Part shown: positions 1 through 12,500 of the stretch, one piece after another
Layout of the letters: each line of letters begins with the position of its first letter
How positions within the stretch are numbered: position 1 is the first letter of the stretch
DNA from: Lobosporangium transversale
Lineage: Eukaryota > Mortierellomycota > Mortierellomycetes > Mortierellales > Mortierellaceae
Assembly (NCBI RefSeq): GCF_002105155.1
Contig: NW_019029021.1
Location: 310,001-374,000, forward strand
Length of the DNA: 64,000 bases
Direction of reading: 5' to 3'
Notes under the pieces: model-generated
Told to the model about the DNA's origin: nothing
Databases searched by the model: none
Seen by the model: only the letters and a program-made list of their open reading frames with translations
Translations under genes and position numbers: made by a program

Positions 1-3000
1 TCACTGCACGTGCTGTTGGGACAGCCGTCAAAATTGCTGTCGTTACAAGTTCCACACCTCAACTCAGTGAGAAGATACAAGCAGTCGCCTTGAATGATCT
101 TCACACAGAGGATATCCTCTCATCGACTTTGGATAGCGCACAAAGAACCAGCCCAATTAATGCCAATACAGAAGGTGTACCTCCTTCATTGGCTCAACGA
201 CGGCGAGAGTCCTCAATCTCGACAGAAACTAGTGGCAGTACAAATTCTGCTCCTTCGGTTGCCAGTGGTGCCAAAAACAGTATCAATAACTATAAGTACC
301 TGGAGCAGCAAATATTTACATTACATGAATTCCCACCAGGAACAGTGTTCAATCTAGGAGGCATTGTCAGCGCAAGATCCGTGAAGCTTATTGAAAATGA
401 TGATGTCGAGACGCGTGACGCCTGGTGGAATGAGTTAAGGGATGAAATTAAATCGCACGCACGTGTGCTCGGCTGTTCTCATGTTATTGGTTATCAGGAG
501 GCTGCTACTATCAACGATGAGCTTATTGTACTTTCAGCCGTAGGGACAGCAGCTAATCTTGATATGACAGCGTTTACTCCGGGCTTTTTTGATGCAAACA
601 AAAACTTGTCGCGTTCTGGCAGTATCAGCCGATCTTATGTCGACAATCCTGCTGATAGCTTTTCATCATCTATCGGCGGAGCCAAAGCGAGCCTCCAAAA
701 TTCGCTCAAAGAGCAACAATGGATGGAGTTGCTCGCTAAACGTAAGAGCAAACGAAAACAACCATCAGGTAAAGTTTCTACAGAGCGTGTGTATTTTACT
801 TTCATACCTATACCAAGGTTAAACGACTTTTGCTTTTTTTCTTACCTATCCTTTTGTCAATTAGCCTGTAGGATGTGTCATATTCCATTTCATCGAAAAT
901 CATCGCCTTTCCCAATGAGTTTGGTCAAATGTCAAAAATGCAAGAAAAAATACGTCCCTGAAATACTACTTAGCACAGTTGAACCACCAGCAGAGTTGGG
1001 AGTAGTTGGGCAAAGCGCTTTTGTGGAGGCGCACGTCTGCCGAGCTAAAAAAAGAAAGGACGGAGAATCGAATGCAACTATTGTTAGTGATGCGATTCCT
1101 TTCGTAGAGTATGACCTGCATCGTCAACTTATGTACAAACTGAAAATTCATGGATTGAATGCCATATTTGGACTTCGTTTCCAACTCACTATAGGTGATT
1201 CCCTTATTGTTGCTGTCGCAAGCGGCACGGCTATGTATCTCTCCGCTTTACCTACTCCTCCAGCGCTCAGGATATCCAGAAATCTTGATGTCATTGATGA
1301 AGAAGACAAAAAATTACTGGAAATACAGCGCAAGATCATGGATCTCTCAGAAAAAAACCGACAAAATCTGGAGGCAGAAAAATTGAAAGAACAGGATGAC
1401 GGAGAGCCAAGTACAATATTACCTCTTAGTGATGGTGTCCAAGCCGCGCAACCAGATGATGACAGCTCGGGTTCAAGTTCAGATTCAGATGACGAAGTAG
1501 AGAAGGAGAATTATCAAACTAATGTTGTAATCCAGATTGATGATGACGCTGACGAAGACCTCATGGCTGTCCTATTGGACCCCGTTTTCACCGATGGATT
1601 TCTCCTCTGCAGTACAGAGACGCTTCCCAACCACCCGTACTTCGTTAGCACAGATCCTATGATACCTGACAATGCCCATTTGATCACCACTGTTAAGCAG
1701 GGCCATATCAACATGATATCCCATCATCCTAACCGACAACTTGCTGCACTCTTTCGGTCTATATATGAGGACCTTCGATTTCGATTGTCATACTTCACTG
1801 ACTGCGTTCTTGCCGGCATATCATACCATATTCAGCTGCCACGAGCAAATGAGGTTCAAATTCAGCTAACAGGGGTTGCTCTTGGGCAACAGCGCCAGGC
1901 AGATGCGTTAGAACCTCTTGGTGTTCCGATTACACTCTCTCCTTGGAGATCAATTCCAAGTTCAGCGATCCTAACCGCCAGTCATTCTAGAGCAGATTCA
2001 GAAAATGGACTTTATCTAACAGGCGCTTCTCCTATTACAGCAAGACCTACAGCAGTCGATGAATCTATGGTTTTCCAAATGGACGAATACCCATTATCTG
2101 AGCCATCGAGGTCGGCTCTTTCGACACAAGCTGCAATGGGGCCCATTGACATATCTAAGGATCTTGAAACCAGCCGAGTGTCATCACACCAAGTAATGAC
2201 TCAAACACCAGGTGACAAAATCACGGAATCCACTTCTACCATAGTTCCAGACACGGCAATTCATGACCATAATTGTCGAATTCGTGCTATCGGTAATGAA
2301 TCCAGCTCTCAAGAAGATGGCTCTGGCATTCGAGTCGGTGACTATTCCCTGCAAGACAATCTATCACAGATTCCATCAGCTGTGAGTTCGAATCTGGCGC
2401 CGCCACAGAATCTAGCAAAGCACTCCAACTCCTCAAACGGAAGTCAGCATAGCGAAAACAATTTTGGAGTGGGGGCGACTAGACCAAGATATCAATTTGG
2501 ACGCAATGGACGTCAGCAGTCTATATCCTCTACTCTTGGTCCGCAGGAGCAAGTAGAGGAGCTAGGTAGGCTCACACTATTACCTATGATGCCTGCTGAT
2601 CGACCCTTCATTGAGATGACGCCACTATCCTTTATCCCGGGAAGAACTCCGACTCGATATTTGGGTAAACTTTCATTACACTTTGTCAAGGAAACACACA
2701 TTTTGCATGATGCGACCGTCTCTAGTGGAATGGGTGGGTTTGTGCACGTGTTTTTGATGGAGATTCAGGCCGTAGCAAGATCACATGTGGCAGCATTAGG
2801 CGGGGATGCTATTCTTGGCCTGCGTGTAGACGAGAGTTTTTTCCAAGAGAGTGTCAAGAATCAGGGATATGCACTGATTTCTATCAGTGGAGACGTTGTC
2901 GGCTGTGCATTATTGGACGAAGAATCAGTCTCATCCCATTCTTCCGATTCTGAGGATGAAAATAGACAAGGAGGAGATGCGATCAATGGGGGTGGGGGAG

Positions 3001-3110
3001 ATTCCGACAGTAGCACTGAGGGTCACACAGCAAAACTAGGTGGATGGCAGAGTAGTAAGGGTATTAATGGCATGGATATTCCGTCATCGACACTTCAGAG
3101 CGATGAATAG
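1..3110 (+). CDS. C2CD5: C2CD5-like C2-domain protein, 3' part (5' truncated by window edge)
   Basis: The reading frame is open from base 3 and ends with TAG at 3108-3110; the start and any N-terminal C2 domain lie before the window. One intron is visible at 769-864 (GTAAAG to ATTAG). It is 96 bp with no stop, so its retention would stay in frame. Removing it joins the frame to CRMCHIPF and a second Cys pair CQKCKK, as in animal C2CD5. Other blocks that match C2CD5 are ETRDAWW and LGCSHVIGY (about 400-495), NAIFGLRFQLTIGDS near 1160-1200, ALPTPPALRI near 1250, and the C-terminal EMTPLSFIPG plus SHVAALGGDAILGL near 2610-2830. Long Ser/Asp-rich linkers separate them. Animal C2CD5 acts in insulin-stimulated vesicle fusion; a role in membrane traffic here is inference. 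Family call is strong; the fungal function is unknown. Confidence 0.85.
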   Translation, partial: TARAVGTAVKIAVVTSSTPQLSEKIQAVALNDLHTEDILSSTLDSAQRTSPINANTEGVPPSLAQRRRESSISTETSGSTNSAPSVASGAKNSINNYKYLEQQIFTLHEFPPGTVFNLGGIVSARSVKLIENDDVETRDAWWNELRDEIKSHARVLGCSHVIGYQEAATINDELIVLSAVGTAANLDMTAFTPGFFDANKNLSRSGSISRSYVDNPADSFSSSIGGAKASLQNSLKEQQWMELLAKRKSKRKQPSGKVSTERVYFTFIPIPRLNDFCFFSYLSFCQLACRMCHIPFHRKSSPFPMSLVKCQKCKKKYVPEILLSTVEPPAELGVVGQSAFVEAHVCRAKKRKDGESNATIVSDAIPFVEYDLHRQLMYKLKIHGLNAIFGLRFQLTIGDSLIVAVASGTAMYLSALPTPPALRISRNLDVIDEEDKKLLEIQRKIMDLSEKNRQNLEAEKLKEQDDGEPSTILPLSDGVQAAQPDDDSSGSSSDSDDEVEKENYQTNVVIQIDDDADEDLMAVLLDPVFTDGFLLCSTETLPNHPYFVSTDPMIPDNAHLITTVKQGHINMISHHPNRQLAALFRSIYEDLRFRLSYFTDCVLAGISYHIQLPRANEVQIQLTGVALGQQRQADALEPLGVPITLSPWRSIPSSAILTASHSRADSENGLYLTGASPITARPTAVDESMVFQMDEYPLSEPSRSALSTQAAMGPIDISKDLETSRVSSHQVMTQTPGDKITESTSTIVPDTAIHDHNCRIRAIGNESSSQEDGSGIRVGDYSLQDNLSQIPSAVSSNLAPPQNLAKHSNSSNGSQHSENNFGVGATRPRYQFGRNGRQQSISSTLGPQEQVEELGRLTLLPMMPADRPFIEMTPLSFIPGRTPTRYLGKLSLHFVKETHILHDATVSSGMGGFVHVFLMEIQAVARSHVAALGGDAILGLRVDESFFQESVKNQGYALISISGDVVGCALLDEESVSSHSSDSEDENRQGGDAINGGGGDSDSSTEGHTAKLGGWQSSKGINGMDIPSSTLQSDE

Positions 3111-3170
3111 CTTTTATACTATGTATATTGTATTTTATGATGCATTAATATTAGACATTATGAAAAGAAT

Positions 3171-5500
3171 CTACAGTTCTGTACTTGACTCAAGCATACG
3201 GTGATATATCCGAATGCCTGGTCGATGATTGTACTGAGCAAAGCCAACCAAGTCTTCTTCTGAAAGATTATTGGACAAGCCGACTCCAACATGAACAAGT
3301 GTTGGTAATCGTGCTTTTAACTCCTTAAGATCAATGAGTTCTAAGCTGTGATTTTGAAGGATGGTGAATTTTTCGAGTCGATCCAACTGGCATAGATATG
3401 AGACTAGATTCTATAGTAATTAAAGACAGCACAATACAAAATAGACATAAGCATTTCAGCCGTTGGCACACATTCCCTTCAACAAACAGCAACAAAAAAA
3501 AAAAAAAAAGAGATAGAGAGAAAAGACGAGAATTCTGATAATGCTAATGCTGCAAGTCTGATCCTTACCACGGGAACCCAAGTATCAGCCAATTTAGCGA
3601 GTCGAAGAGCTTGCAGTCTCTCAAATCTAATCACAAGGCTTTGCAGAAACCTAACCTGAGCCTCCCAGCCATCTTCAGCATATGGCCTTGGGAACTTGTC
3701 CATGTATTCCAGTTGCTCCAGATTTGCACAAGGCACAAGTTGCTCTGTAAATATGTCTTTTGTCAGATTTCTGCAATGCCATAGCTTCAATATTCTGAGC
3801 TCGGTACATTTGATTAAAATATCCTGTAGAGACTCATTCATCACTAAAGGTACTCGTTCCAGATGAAGCTCTTCCAGCTGATTCAGGTGAAGCGATATGG
3901 ATGAAAACGTCCTCAGTGTGAATTGCGATCCAAAGATGGTTAAGCTTTTCATCTGATCACAGTTAAACATGATTGCTACCATAGCCTCATCCGATATCTC
4001 TCCACAATCTATGAGGCTGAAGCTTTGAAGGTGCGTCAAGGGTGTTTCTGTTAGGAAGCATAATGCATCGTCTGTGATGGAAGGGCCTCCGAGTGTCAAA
4101 TGCTCAAGCCATAACTGTGATTTTAAAAAGAAATTGATATGCTGTGATTGAATGCCTGTACAATTTCGGAATTCAATCGTTGACAACTTTCCAAAATGTT
4201 TGGCAGTTTGTTGAAGTGTGTACGCATATCGATCCAATGCAAGTGATGGATGAATTTGATCTGAGGGATGTGAAGATGTCGTTAATGGCTCGAAATCTGG
4301 ATGACTAGACATAGAAGAGGTGGATGGTGAAGAGATGGTTGAGGATGATGTTGAGGATGAAGGCGCTATAATAGAGAGAGGAGAGCCGTATAACGTGCTG
4401 TTTGTCGTCCTATTAGTGCTTTGCTGCGTCCACGGAGTTTTACTAAAATCTATCTTTTGCTTTTGGCATGACGAAAATATATTACTCCGGTTCATGCTGT
4501 ACATCTTTTGTAATCCTTCAGTCGTAGCCTCTAGTAAGGCAGTACAGTTTATCAGTCTCCATGATCTTAGACGCGTGCATGTTGCTGCAATTTGATTCAC
4601 AACAGTGTCCGTCATTTTGGGAGCTTCGATCGTCAACACCTCTAGATCTGTGCATGTTTTGCTGATCCAACCAAGTGACTCGTCCGTGAAGGAATCGCCA
4701 TGAATTTCAAGACTCCTAAGTTGATGACAATGACGTAGGATTGTACTAAGTTCCAAATCTCCCATCGAATCCGGACAATCAAGTAGGTGAAGCTGAGTTA
4801 GTGCTGAAAAGCAAGGTTCAAGACAAAGCAGTGCATCTAAAGGAACATGCATGCTCCCTAGCGTGAGCTGTCGTAAGGCCTTGGAATTTGCGAGGATGCA
4901 AAGTAGATGGTTTGTGAATGATAAATGAGAAGCCTGTATATCCAGAGACCGAAAGCCTATTTTACTTGATCGAGCCAAGATCTCCAAATGATGATTTGAG
5001 AGTGTATTTGCCAGGATACTAAAGTCGATTCTGCGAATGAATTGAGCACGATGATAAATGCGTTGTCCATGAAAAGGAATCCCATACTCCTTACGCTGTC
5101 GATAAGGTTGATAGAGTGTGGGCACGAGTGAAAGTGATGATAAGGATGTTGTGGTTTTGGAGATCTTGGAGGTACTGACTGTTCTGTCATGCATGGTAGC
5201 AGAGCGACGGAGGGAGGAAGCTAACGAGATGGGAATTGAGGCTGTGGCGGGACTTTCTGTGGCAACGGGTCCTGGTTGATCGGCCTCATGCCGAAGGGTA
5301 TCAAGCAGCAGACGGAAACTGTAAAGGGAATGACATTGAGGATATCGCCATAGCAAAACCAGGCCAGTAGCAGCCCATTCAGAGTTGACGAGACAACAGG
5401 AATGTAAGTCTGATTGAGTCAAAAGATCGAGTGAAAGGATGTGATGCAAGATGTCCTGGGACGATAGTGCAATTGCGGCAGCTGTCATGTTGAGATGCAA
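3171..5500 (-). CDS. F-box / leucine-rich-repeat protein
   Basis: Two exons on the minus strand: 5500-3569 and 3386-3171, joined across an intron at 3568-3387 (GTAAGG to GCCAG) in phase 0; about 715 residues. The N-terminus reads as a degenerate F-box (ILHHILSLDLLTQSDLHSC, then VNSEWAATGLVLLWRYP), and the rest is a run of LRRs such as LEVLTIEAPKMTDTVV and LRILKLWHCRNLT. A Ser/Thr-rich insert lies near residues 360-405. The start at 5500 could equally be the Met at 5488. F-box/LRR proteins are usually substrate receptors of SCF ubiquitin ligases; the substrate is unknown. The A-rich tract near 3493 lies in the intron and would read as a run of Phe if the intron were retained. Convergent with the C2CD5-like gene, 60 bp apart. 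Confidence 0.8.
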
Positions 5501-5954
5501 AAGTGAAATAGAACGCTAGCAGGCGACGGACGAGATGGCCAGCAGGCCCAGAAAGAGAGAAAGGAAGAGAGAAAATAAGGGAGAATGTGTGGTGAAAGTG
5601 GGCTTTTGCTTACATGCTTACAACGCCCATATCCATTTTTTTTTTTTTTTGCATAGCCCAATAAACAGCCAATTATGCTCACTGCATATGTATAAACATA
5701 ATATGATGTGAAAATACTTTAATCATGGCTGTATATTTTTCCTTTTTCACCACCCCTCGCCCCCCACCATGCAACCTCGCCCTCTTCTTGGGCTCACAAC
5801 AAGGCCATAGTTTTCTGAGAGCTTCATTAAGAAGGCTGGTCTTTATCCTTTCTACAACTTACACACTATTCACTGATGAAGATGTAAGGTTTGCATGATC
5901 TCAGATGCTGTGCTAGAATTACTCCTATGCCTTCATATTCATATGATAAGTGCA
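5501..5954. other. Intergenic, no gene seen
   Basis: This 454-bp spacer lies upstream of the F-box gene and downstream of the next minus-strand gene. It holds a T tract near 5637-5650 and a C-rich stretch near 5750-5770, plausibly F-box promoter. Short open frames at 5891-6223 are antisense to the neighbouring gene and not supported. Confidence 0.5.
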
Positions 5955-7349
5955 TCAATTCGAATAATGACATTCAGAAGTTCCGAGTGGATCTGCACCA
6001 TATTTCGAAAGCATACTCTGAAGCGCCTCTCGTGCCACTTGATCATCTTCTTCATCTGCGCCACCATCATCTCCATATTGGCTCCAATCATCCTCTTCCT
6101 CTTCACTATCATAATATATATCGTCGTCTTCCAACTCGCGGTCTTCTTCCATGTCGCTATTCATGGCAACCTCGTCTTGATCATACTCAAGTTCGTATAA
6201 ATCTTCATCCTCTACGATATTAGCACTAGAGTGTTCTTTGTCCACCATGACAGCGGGCTTGTCATTATCATTGCCAACCGTATTGGCATTTGACGAGCTA
6301 CCTGAACCAATATCGGATATTTGGGTATTGCTCAGTGAGAATTGATGGCTGGAGGTATTTGTATAAACACTAGCTCTGCGATTTGACGCAATTCCCGGGT
6401 AGGAATGCAACTCTCTGCGGCGTGGTTGCAATAGCTCCAAGTCAGCATCATCCAGTATCCCCGTTTTCGTGAGCTCTAGCATGTTCACAAGAACTCCCTC
6501 TTCCAGCTGAAGCTTCAAAATCTCTTTGTGCAATGCGGTCCCAAGTGCTTCTAATGTTTTTGCCTCCTGTTCAAGTTCCGTTTGAAGTAATGTTTGCAGG
6601 TCCCGAACAGGTAGTGGACGCATAGCTAGTTGCGCTATCCTTTGTGTATGCATTTCCTGATTCTTGATAAGCATTTCAATGTCCTCCTCTCGGATAGTTG
6701 CTTGGGCAAGCCCATATGTTTTTAATCGCCTACCAGAAGGTGATGTAGGCTTCCACATTATAGGCGACCTTTTTGGCTTCAGTGACGTGTCCTTTTTGGT
6801 TGTCTTGAGCATGGTGATACGATTTCTGGATGACGGCGCCCTAGAGCATGATTTATCATAGATACTCTTAACGGACTTGTCTCGTCTGCCAAGAGCATTC
6901 CGATTATTCATTTGTTTTTCAGTGGCGGCCAATGCGCCACTCCTCCGTATAATGCCGTCTGCTCTCGAAGCAGGGACAACGATACGTTTCTTATAAGCTG
7001 GTTTCACTGCTAATGGCTTTGGCGTCAAGGGCTGTAGATCTTCCTTGGGCTGCGTTGGCGATGAAGGATTACCTTCCTGGTCTTGTGATTGTGTCATGGT
7101 TGGCAATGTGGTTAGAGAAGAAGTCGGAGGCAATAATGGCAATTGCCATTGGTTGTGGCCACCAACAGGAGGCGTGTGAGTAATCTCTACAACTCCTGCA
7201 TGGTTGCTGGTTGTCGTAATTTCGACATTGTTGGAGATATCTTGTGCTTCTTGAATCATCGAGCCATCGGAATTAAATTCTGTCGAGACTGAAGCATTTG
7301 TTGCAGCAATGCCGATCTCCTGGTTACCTTTCTCATTGTGAAGATCCAT
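5955..7349 (-). CDS. Unknown protein with coiled coil and acidic C-terminal tail
   Basis: Single open frame of 464 codons; I do not recognise the family. The first 200 residues are Ser/Thr/Pro- and Lys/Arg-rich and look disordered, with basic patches (AYKKRIVVPASRADGIIRR, KSVKSIYDKSCSR). Residues about 220-310 are Leu/Glu-rich and likely helical or coiled-coil (TEEDIEMLIKN-like start, then LQTELEQEAKTLEALGTAL). The C-terminal 80 residues are strongly acidic (EEEEDDWSQYGDDG) and end in a short amphipathic piece (REALQSMLSKYG). Basic plus acidic regions suggest a nuclear or chromatin-associated protein, but this is only inference. The start codon follows CTTGCAG closely, so a small upstream exon cannot be excluded. 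Divergent from ATG15. Confidence 0.7.
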   Translation of the reverse strand: MDLHNEKGNQEIGIAATNASVSTEFNSDGSMIQEAQDISNNVEITTTSNHAGVVEITHTPPVGGHNQWQLPLLPPTSSLTTLPTMTQSQDQEGNPSSPTQPKEDLQPLTPKPLAVKPAYKKRIVVPASRADGIIRRSGALAATEKQMNNRNALGRRDKSVKSIYDKSCSRAPSSRNRITMLKTTKKDTSLKPKRSPIMWKPTSPSGRRLKTYGLAQATIREEDIEMLIKNQEMHTQRIAQLAMRPLPVRDLQTLLQTELEQEAKTLEALGTALHKEILKLQLEEGVLVNMLELTKTGILDDADLELLQPRRRELHSYPGIASNRRASVYTNTSSHQFSLSNTQISDIGSGSSSNANTVGNDNDKPAVMVDKEHSSANIVEDEDLYELEYDQDEVAMNSDMEEDRELEDDDIYYDSEEEEDDWSQYGDDGGADEEDDQVAREALQSMLSKYGADPLGTSECHYSN

Positions 7350-7504
7350 TATTTCTGCAAGAGATGAGATCGATGAGCATCATATGATCACTTTGTACGT
7401 AAATTTTTTCTAGGGGTTATTGCATATCCTTCGGGATGGTAAAAGCTTTCCATGCCTCTCTCTTTCTTCTCATCTTCAGAAAAACCTACAACCTTGAAAA
7501 CGAA
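7350..7504. promoter_or_regulatory. Short divergent promoter region
   Basis: Only 155 bp separate the start of the acidic unknown protein (-) from the preferred ATG15 start (+), so the two genes probably share a bidirectional promoter. No specific binding motif was identified. An earlier in-frame ATG for ATG15 at 7436 would shorten the spacer to 86 bp. Confidence 0.4.
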
Positions 7505-9244
7505 ATGAAGCTGTTAAGGCTTCCACTACACTTGTTATCGATCTTCCATATTCTTGCAATAGCGTCTCCACTCCTGTCATATACGCACGCCCACCCGTTT
7601 GCGTTTTCACAGGGGCAGGAGCACTCAGAGAAGAGTGAAATACAGTTTCTATTACAGTCCCCTGACACCCAACAGATTCCCCTCGGTGCTCGCCAGTCAC
7701 ATTCCAAGAATGATATATTCGCAGGTCAAAAACTGCCCGATCAAAAACTTACTCTTCGACATCTATTACATCATGGAGGCCATCGATATCCAAAGCTTTT
7801 TCGCAGGATGGACCTTCAACCAGCAGATGTTGCCTTAGCAGAACAGCTGACGGGTGAATCACTTGCTTTCCAACTCAAAGTCACTGCATCAAGCACACTC
7901 AAGCCTCGTGATCAAACCTATCGAAGCCAGGGCTTTCGCTCCCCAGGATCTAGTATAGGACCAGGATCATGGACAAAGGAGATTATTGCCGCACCAGACG
8001 TCACCGACAAGGAGACTATAATCCAGCTGGGAATGATGAATTATAATTCGTATACAGAGGTTGCCAGTCCCGGATGGTATGATCTGGGAGGTCACTGGAG
8101 TGTTGTAAGTATATTATAGTTCGTAATAGAGGGAAAAGGGCTCAATACAGCACTTTATTAACAGTAGATGCTACACTGGATGTTGCAGAACTCGACTTTT
8201 GGATGGGAAGAGGATGGTCTTCGCGGACATGTGTTCGTCTCTGCAGACAACTCGACTCTTATCATTGCCATCAAAGGCACTAGCGCTGCTTTACTTGGAG
8301 GAGGAGGAGGCACCTCGGCACGTGATAAAATAAATGTGAGTACACTTTGATTAAAATTTTCTTTGTCTGTTCATGGTAACATCTTGGCTAAAAAGAAACC
8401 CTATTTATTCTACAAATAGGACAATCTGTTGTTTTCGTGTTGTTGCGCTAAAGTGGACCGAACATGGAGGCCAGTGTGTGATTGTAATACTGGAGGTTAT
8501 CAGTGCGATCAACGATGTGTTGAGAATAGCGTCAGTAGTGACGATGTTTATTACAACATTGCCATGGTGAGTGCAGTATATCAATCTATTTTAGTGAAAA
8601 TGAATAGTCAAAAACAATCCAAGATCTAACAGGCAACTTTATCATGCATACAGCTATTACTATGGACAGTTCAGGATGAGTATCCAGAAGCGAATGTTTG
8701 GTTGACTGGACACAGTCTAGGAGGAGGTTTGGCAGCCCTTCTTGGACTGACTTTTGCTGTTCCAACAGTGACGTTTGAGGCACCGGGTGACCGGCTAGCT
8801 GCCCAAAGGCTGCATTTGCCCATGCCTCCTGCTATCGACTGGGATGATCTTCCGCTTTATCATGTAGGCCACACGGCAGACCCAATCTTCTTGGGTGTCT
8901 GCAATGGTCCTTCCAGTGCTTGCTATTATTCAGGATTTGCAATGGAAAGGTAACCGTGGTTGACAAAGAGCCAATGACTCGTAATCAACAATGCTTGGAA
9001 TGATTAGTAACAAATTCATGTTCGAACTTACTGTGGATACCTGTGTCTCGATTTCAAAAATTTTAGCAAATGCCACACTGGGAGGATGTGTGTATATGAT
9101 CCTGTTAAAGAAGACAACTGGAAGGTAGATATTCGCACTCACAGATTATTTGACACAATCGAAGGTGTACTCAAGCTCAAAGATGTTCCACCTTGCAAGG
9201 TTGAAAAAAAATGTGTAGATTGCGAGATGTGGTCGTACACATAG
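7505..9244 (+). CDS. ATG15: Autophagic-body lipase ATG15
   Basis: Five exons: 7505-8104, 8189-8335, 8420-8566, 8654-8949 and 9067-9244, with GT-AG introns and continuous phase; 455 residues. ATG15 is a vacuolar phospholipase that breaks down autophagic bodies after delivery through the multivesicular pathway. The start at 7505 gives a clean signal anchor ([20 protein letters not shown]), fitting the type II membrane topology; an upstream ATG at 7436 would weaken it. Diagnostic blocks are [31 protein letters not shown], the Cys-rich [14 protein letters not shown], the lipase motif [10 protein letters not shown] with its nucleophile Ser, FEAPGDR, HTADPI supplying the likely catalytic Asp, and the terminal CVDCEMW. 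Length is close to the family norm. No break is seen. Confidence 0.95.
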
Positions 9245-9599
9245 AGAAGTTATGCGAATCAGTGTAATGATCATAACGGAATAGCCCAACAAACCTCAAT
9301 AAATCCCGAACAAACATCCTAATGAGTTTTTAAACCATGATAAGTAAAGCTGTCAGAAGTCAATTGGACGCGCAGGGATATGGCGCCCATTGGCCGCCAC
9401 CATTTTTGGATTGCCAAACTTTACAAACTCACTGTAGAAGCAAACTCAGGAGCAATTGTATACACAGTCGAAGAGGTGATCAAGACACGTGGCGTCCATA
9501 TGCTCTCTTGCCAGCTGATGATCTTTCTCGATTTCTGAGTTATTTCTTTTTTATAATCTCTTCTCTCAAACTTTTCTCATTTACTGTTGCTACTTCCAA

Positions 9600-12500
9600 A
9601 TGCGTTCTGTTTTTCAATCAAAAACTGTAAAAACGGAGTCTTCATCTGAATCTACATCTCAACCTGAGGCACTTAACACTCAACACTCGGAACCATTGCC
9701 AGATGCTAACATGTCTGACAAAGAATTGCCAATAATGGAGCAAAGCCCTGATAAGGACGAGCAGGAAGACGAGTTTGAAATCCCCCCTGAGCCAGTATGT
9801 AGTCGTACAATAATAACTGCGTAGACTCCTTTTTATGCAGAAAATGAACGTTTGCCACATTTTTTCGTGTCTTCACTATGACGAATAGATTCGATGGTTT
9901 CATGCTGTAGACTCACCTTTGACAAAACCCAACGAGCCCAAGAAGAATCCAAAAACACCTGCACCTCCGAGAAAACCTGCAACAACATGGGTACCATTCA
10001 GCATTCGAGATTCAGGTGCACTTGAACGGGCTTTCCAACTGATCCAGCCTATGCGAGAGGAAAGAAAGGCCCCGCTAAACATAGAAAGCGCTATTGACGG
10101 AGGTGAAATGGATGATAATCAAAACTCGCCTCTTAGCAATACCCAGCAAGAACCACTTCTCATTCCTTCAACAGCTTCTATGCCGGAAGGATCTGAGGCT
10201 TCTGCGACAGCTTCGACAGTCCTTGTTAATGAGGATCATTTGTTTGAAGTGAATATCAATAAGATGGAAATCAAGCCGGTATGTCTTAATATGTTGTACC
10301 TCTTCATTCTGTCACAAGGAAGCTCGCAATGATCTTCATATTGACCCTCCTGAATACCTTTCAAACATGTTAGGTCTACTGGCAAGGACCAACGTATGAA
10401 GTTAGAAGAGCTGTATGGTTTTTACAATACGATGGCAAATTCGTCCCGTGTGAGGCGAATCTCTCGCAGCAGATCGAGTATGGATATATGTAAGTGGGAA
10501 AAACTAAAAATATTATAATCTTTGATAATAAAAATGCGTGCAGCTTATATTATACCTTTTTTTTTTTTTTTTTTTTTTTTCCTTAAAGTAAACATCGGCC
10601 TTGGATAATCACTCCTCCGATATTAGATGCCAATGGAAAAGAAGTAGTCGAGGACAAGCCCGAGAAAAGTTGGGCCCTTTTAGGCAAATATATTTCACAA
10701 TATGTTGTTTTCTCAGATGCTCATCATGCGTATTTGCTAAGGTTTGTTGGGAAACATATAAGAAAGAAACAGATTTGTTAATGAAGTTGTGTTGAGTCAA
10801 AATACTAATATGGAGCAAGCACACTTTAACTTTAGCGATGATTTGCGAAGCAAAGTCGCAAAGACGATCTTCACTAAAGTTTCACTTCAAACCACTTTGG
10901 GAGGTACACATCTTATCCGGGGTTATGACGAGGTCGAAAATTTCATTTCCAAGAAGGCATCAGAAGACGCATCTCAGAAAAAGAAGGAAGGGACCGAGCC
11001 CAAGAGAAAAGAGACCTCCGAGGTCCAAAAGAAAAGGGAGGTGGCACAGAAGCTTAAAGAAAAGACTAAACGTTTAACAGAAGAAGAGAAAGACAGCATT
11101 CAAGAATCCCATGAGATTGATGATTATTCCAACGAAGAGGATGCTGAAGTGCGCACTATCGATCACTTGGTACTGGTGATTCATGGTGTGGGACAAAAGC
11201 TTGGCGACCGGATGGAAGCCATCAACTTTATTCATGACGTTAATGTGATGCGAAGGACTATGAAAGAAACAGCCGCAACTTTCATTCAGAATACACCTAA
11301 TAGTGCAGCTCCTAAAAACCAGGTTGTAGCAGACAGGAGCAGAGAGGCGCCACCAGTAGCGGCCTCAAAGAATCCATACTCTATGCCGTCAGGATTTGGT
11401 GTTCAGGTCTTACCTGTCGAGTGGAGGAGACAAATTATATTTGGTATGGCAACAGATGACGGAGAAATCCAACGAGACTTAAGCACACCAGAAGCGGAAG
11501 AGGGCTGCCCAACTATGGAAGATATCATGCTTGATGGAGTACCTTCGATTCGTATGCTTGCATCGGATGTATTGATGGATGGTAATCACTTCATTTTTTC
11601 ATTTTTTATTTTTATTTTTTCATTTTTTATTTTTATTGTATCCTGTTTCTTGCCTCATATCATCCATTCATCTAACACAAGTTACAACATCTAGTATTGC
11701 TCTATATGACCCCTAGCTATAAGCGTAAGATGATGGAGGTTGTCACTACTGAGCTCAACAACGTCTATAGGAAATTTATCCATCATAATCCAGATTTTCT
11801 CCGCCGCGGGGGCAAGGTTTCGATCCTTGGACACTCTTTAGGATCGCTCTTAGCTCTGGATATCCTCAACCATCAGCCATTCAGCCCAAATCACTATCAA
11901 CCAGTCCCTTCCTCGCCTGTGTACGAAAAGTTCATTTCTTTTGATCGGGGAAGCATCAACCCAGTAGCATTGGACTTTCCGGTCACAAATTTTTTTGCCC
12001 TTGGTAGTCCCATCGGATTATTTCTTCTTCTCAAAGGTTGTAAACTGGGTGCAAGGTTATCAGACGGTAGCACAACAGGCGAGTCAACATTATCACCATG
12101 TTTTCGGCCAGCAGTTGAGAACTTATTCAACATCTTTCATCGATCAGATCCAGTTGCATATCGCGTGGAGGTAATAGGCTGAGTCTCCGTGTAATGGAGT
12201 GCTGCTCAAATCAATCAAACAGGCTTGTGACTTGACCATATCTTTCTCATTTTTCTCATCCTCCTTTCACTTTCCCTCCGCAGCCTCTCATATCGCGTTC
12301 ATTTGGCTCAAAGACACGACCGGCTCTTGTTCCGTACCATAAAGGTGGCCTCAAAGGCCTTCATATTGGAATTCAGGACTTTAGCAATGATCTTGCTAAC
12401 CGTGCCAATACTATGATGGAATCTGTCAAACTTGGTATCACCACATCCGCTATCACTCGGGCCCTCGGCTTTAAGACTAATCCAGTCGCAAATGCTGCAG

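Noticed and set aside
7436-7504. Longer N-terminus for ATG15 from the ATG at 7436
   Set aside because: It would bury the signal anchor 23 residues inside; the ATG at 7505 gives the expected topology.
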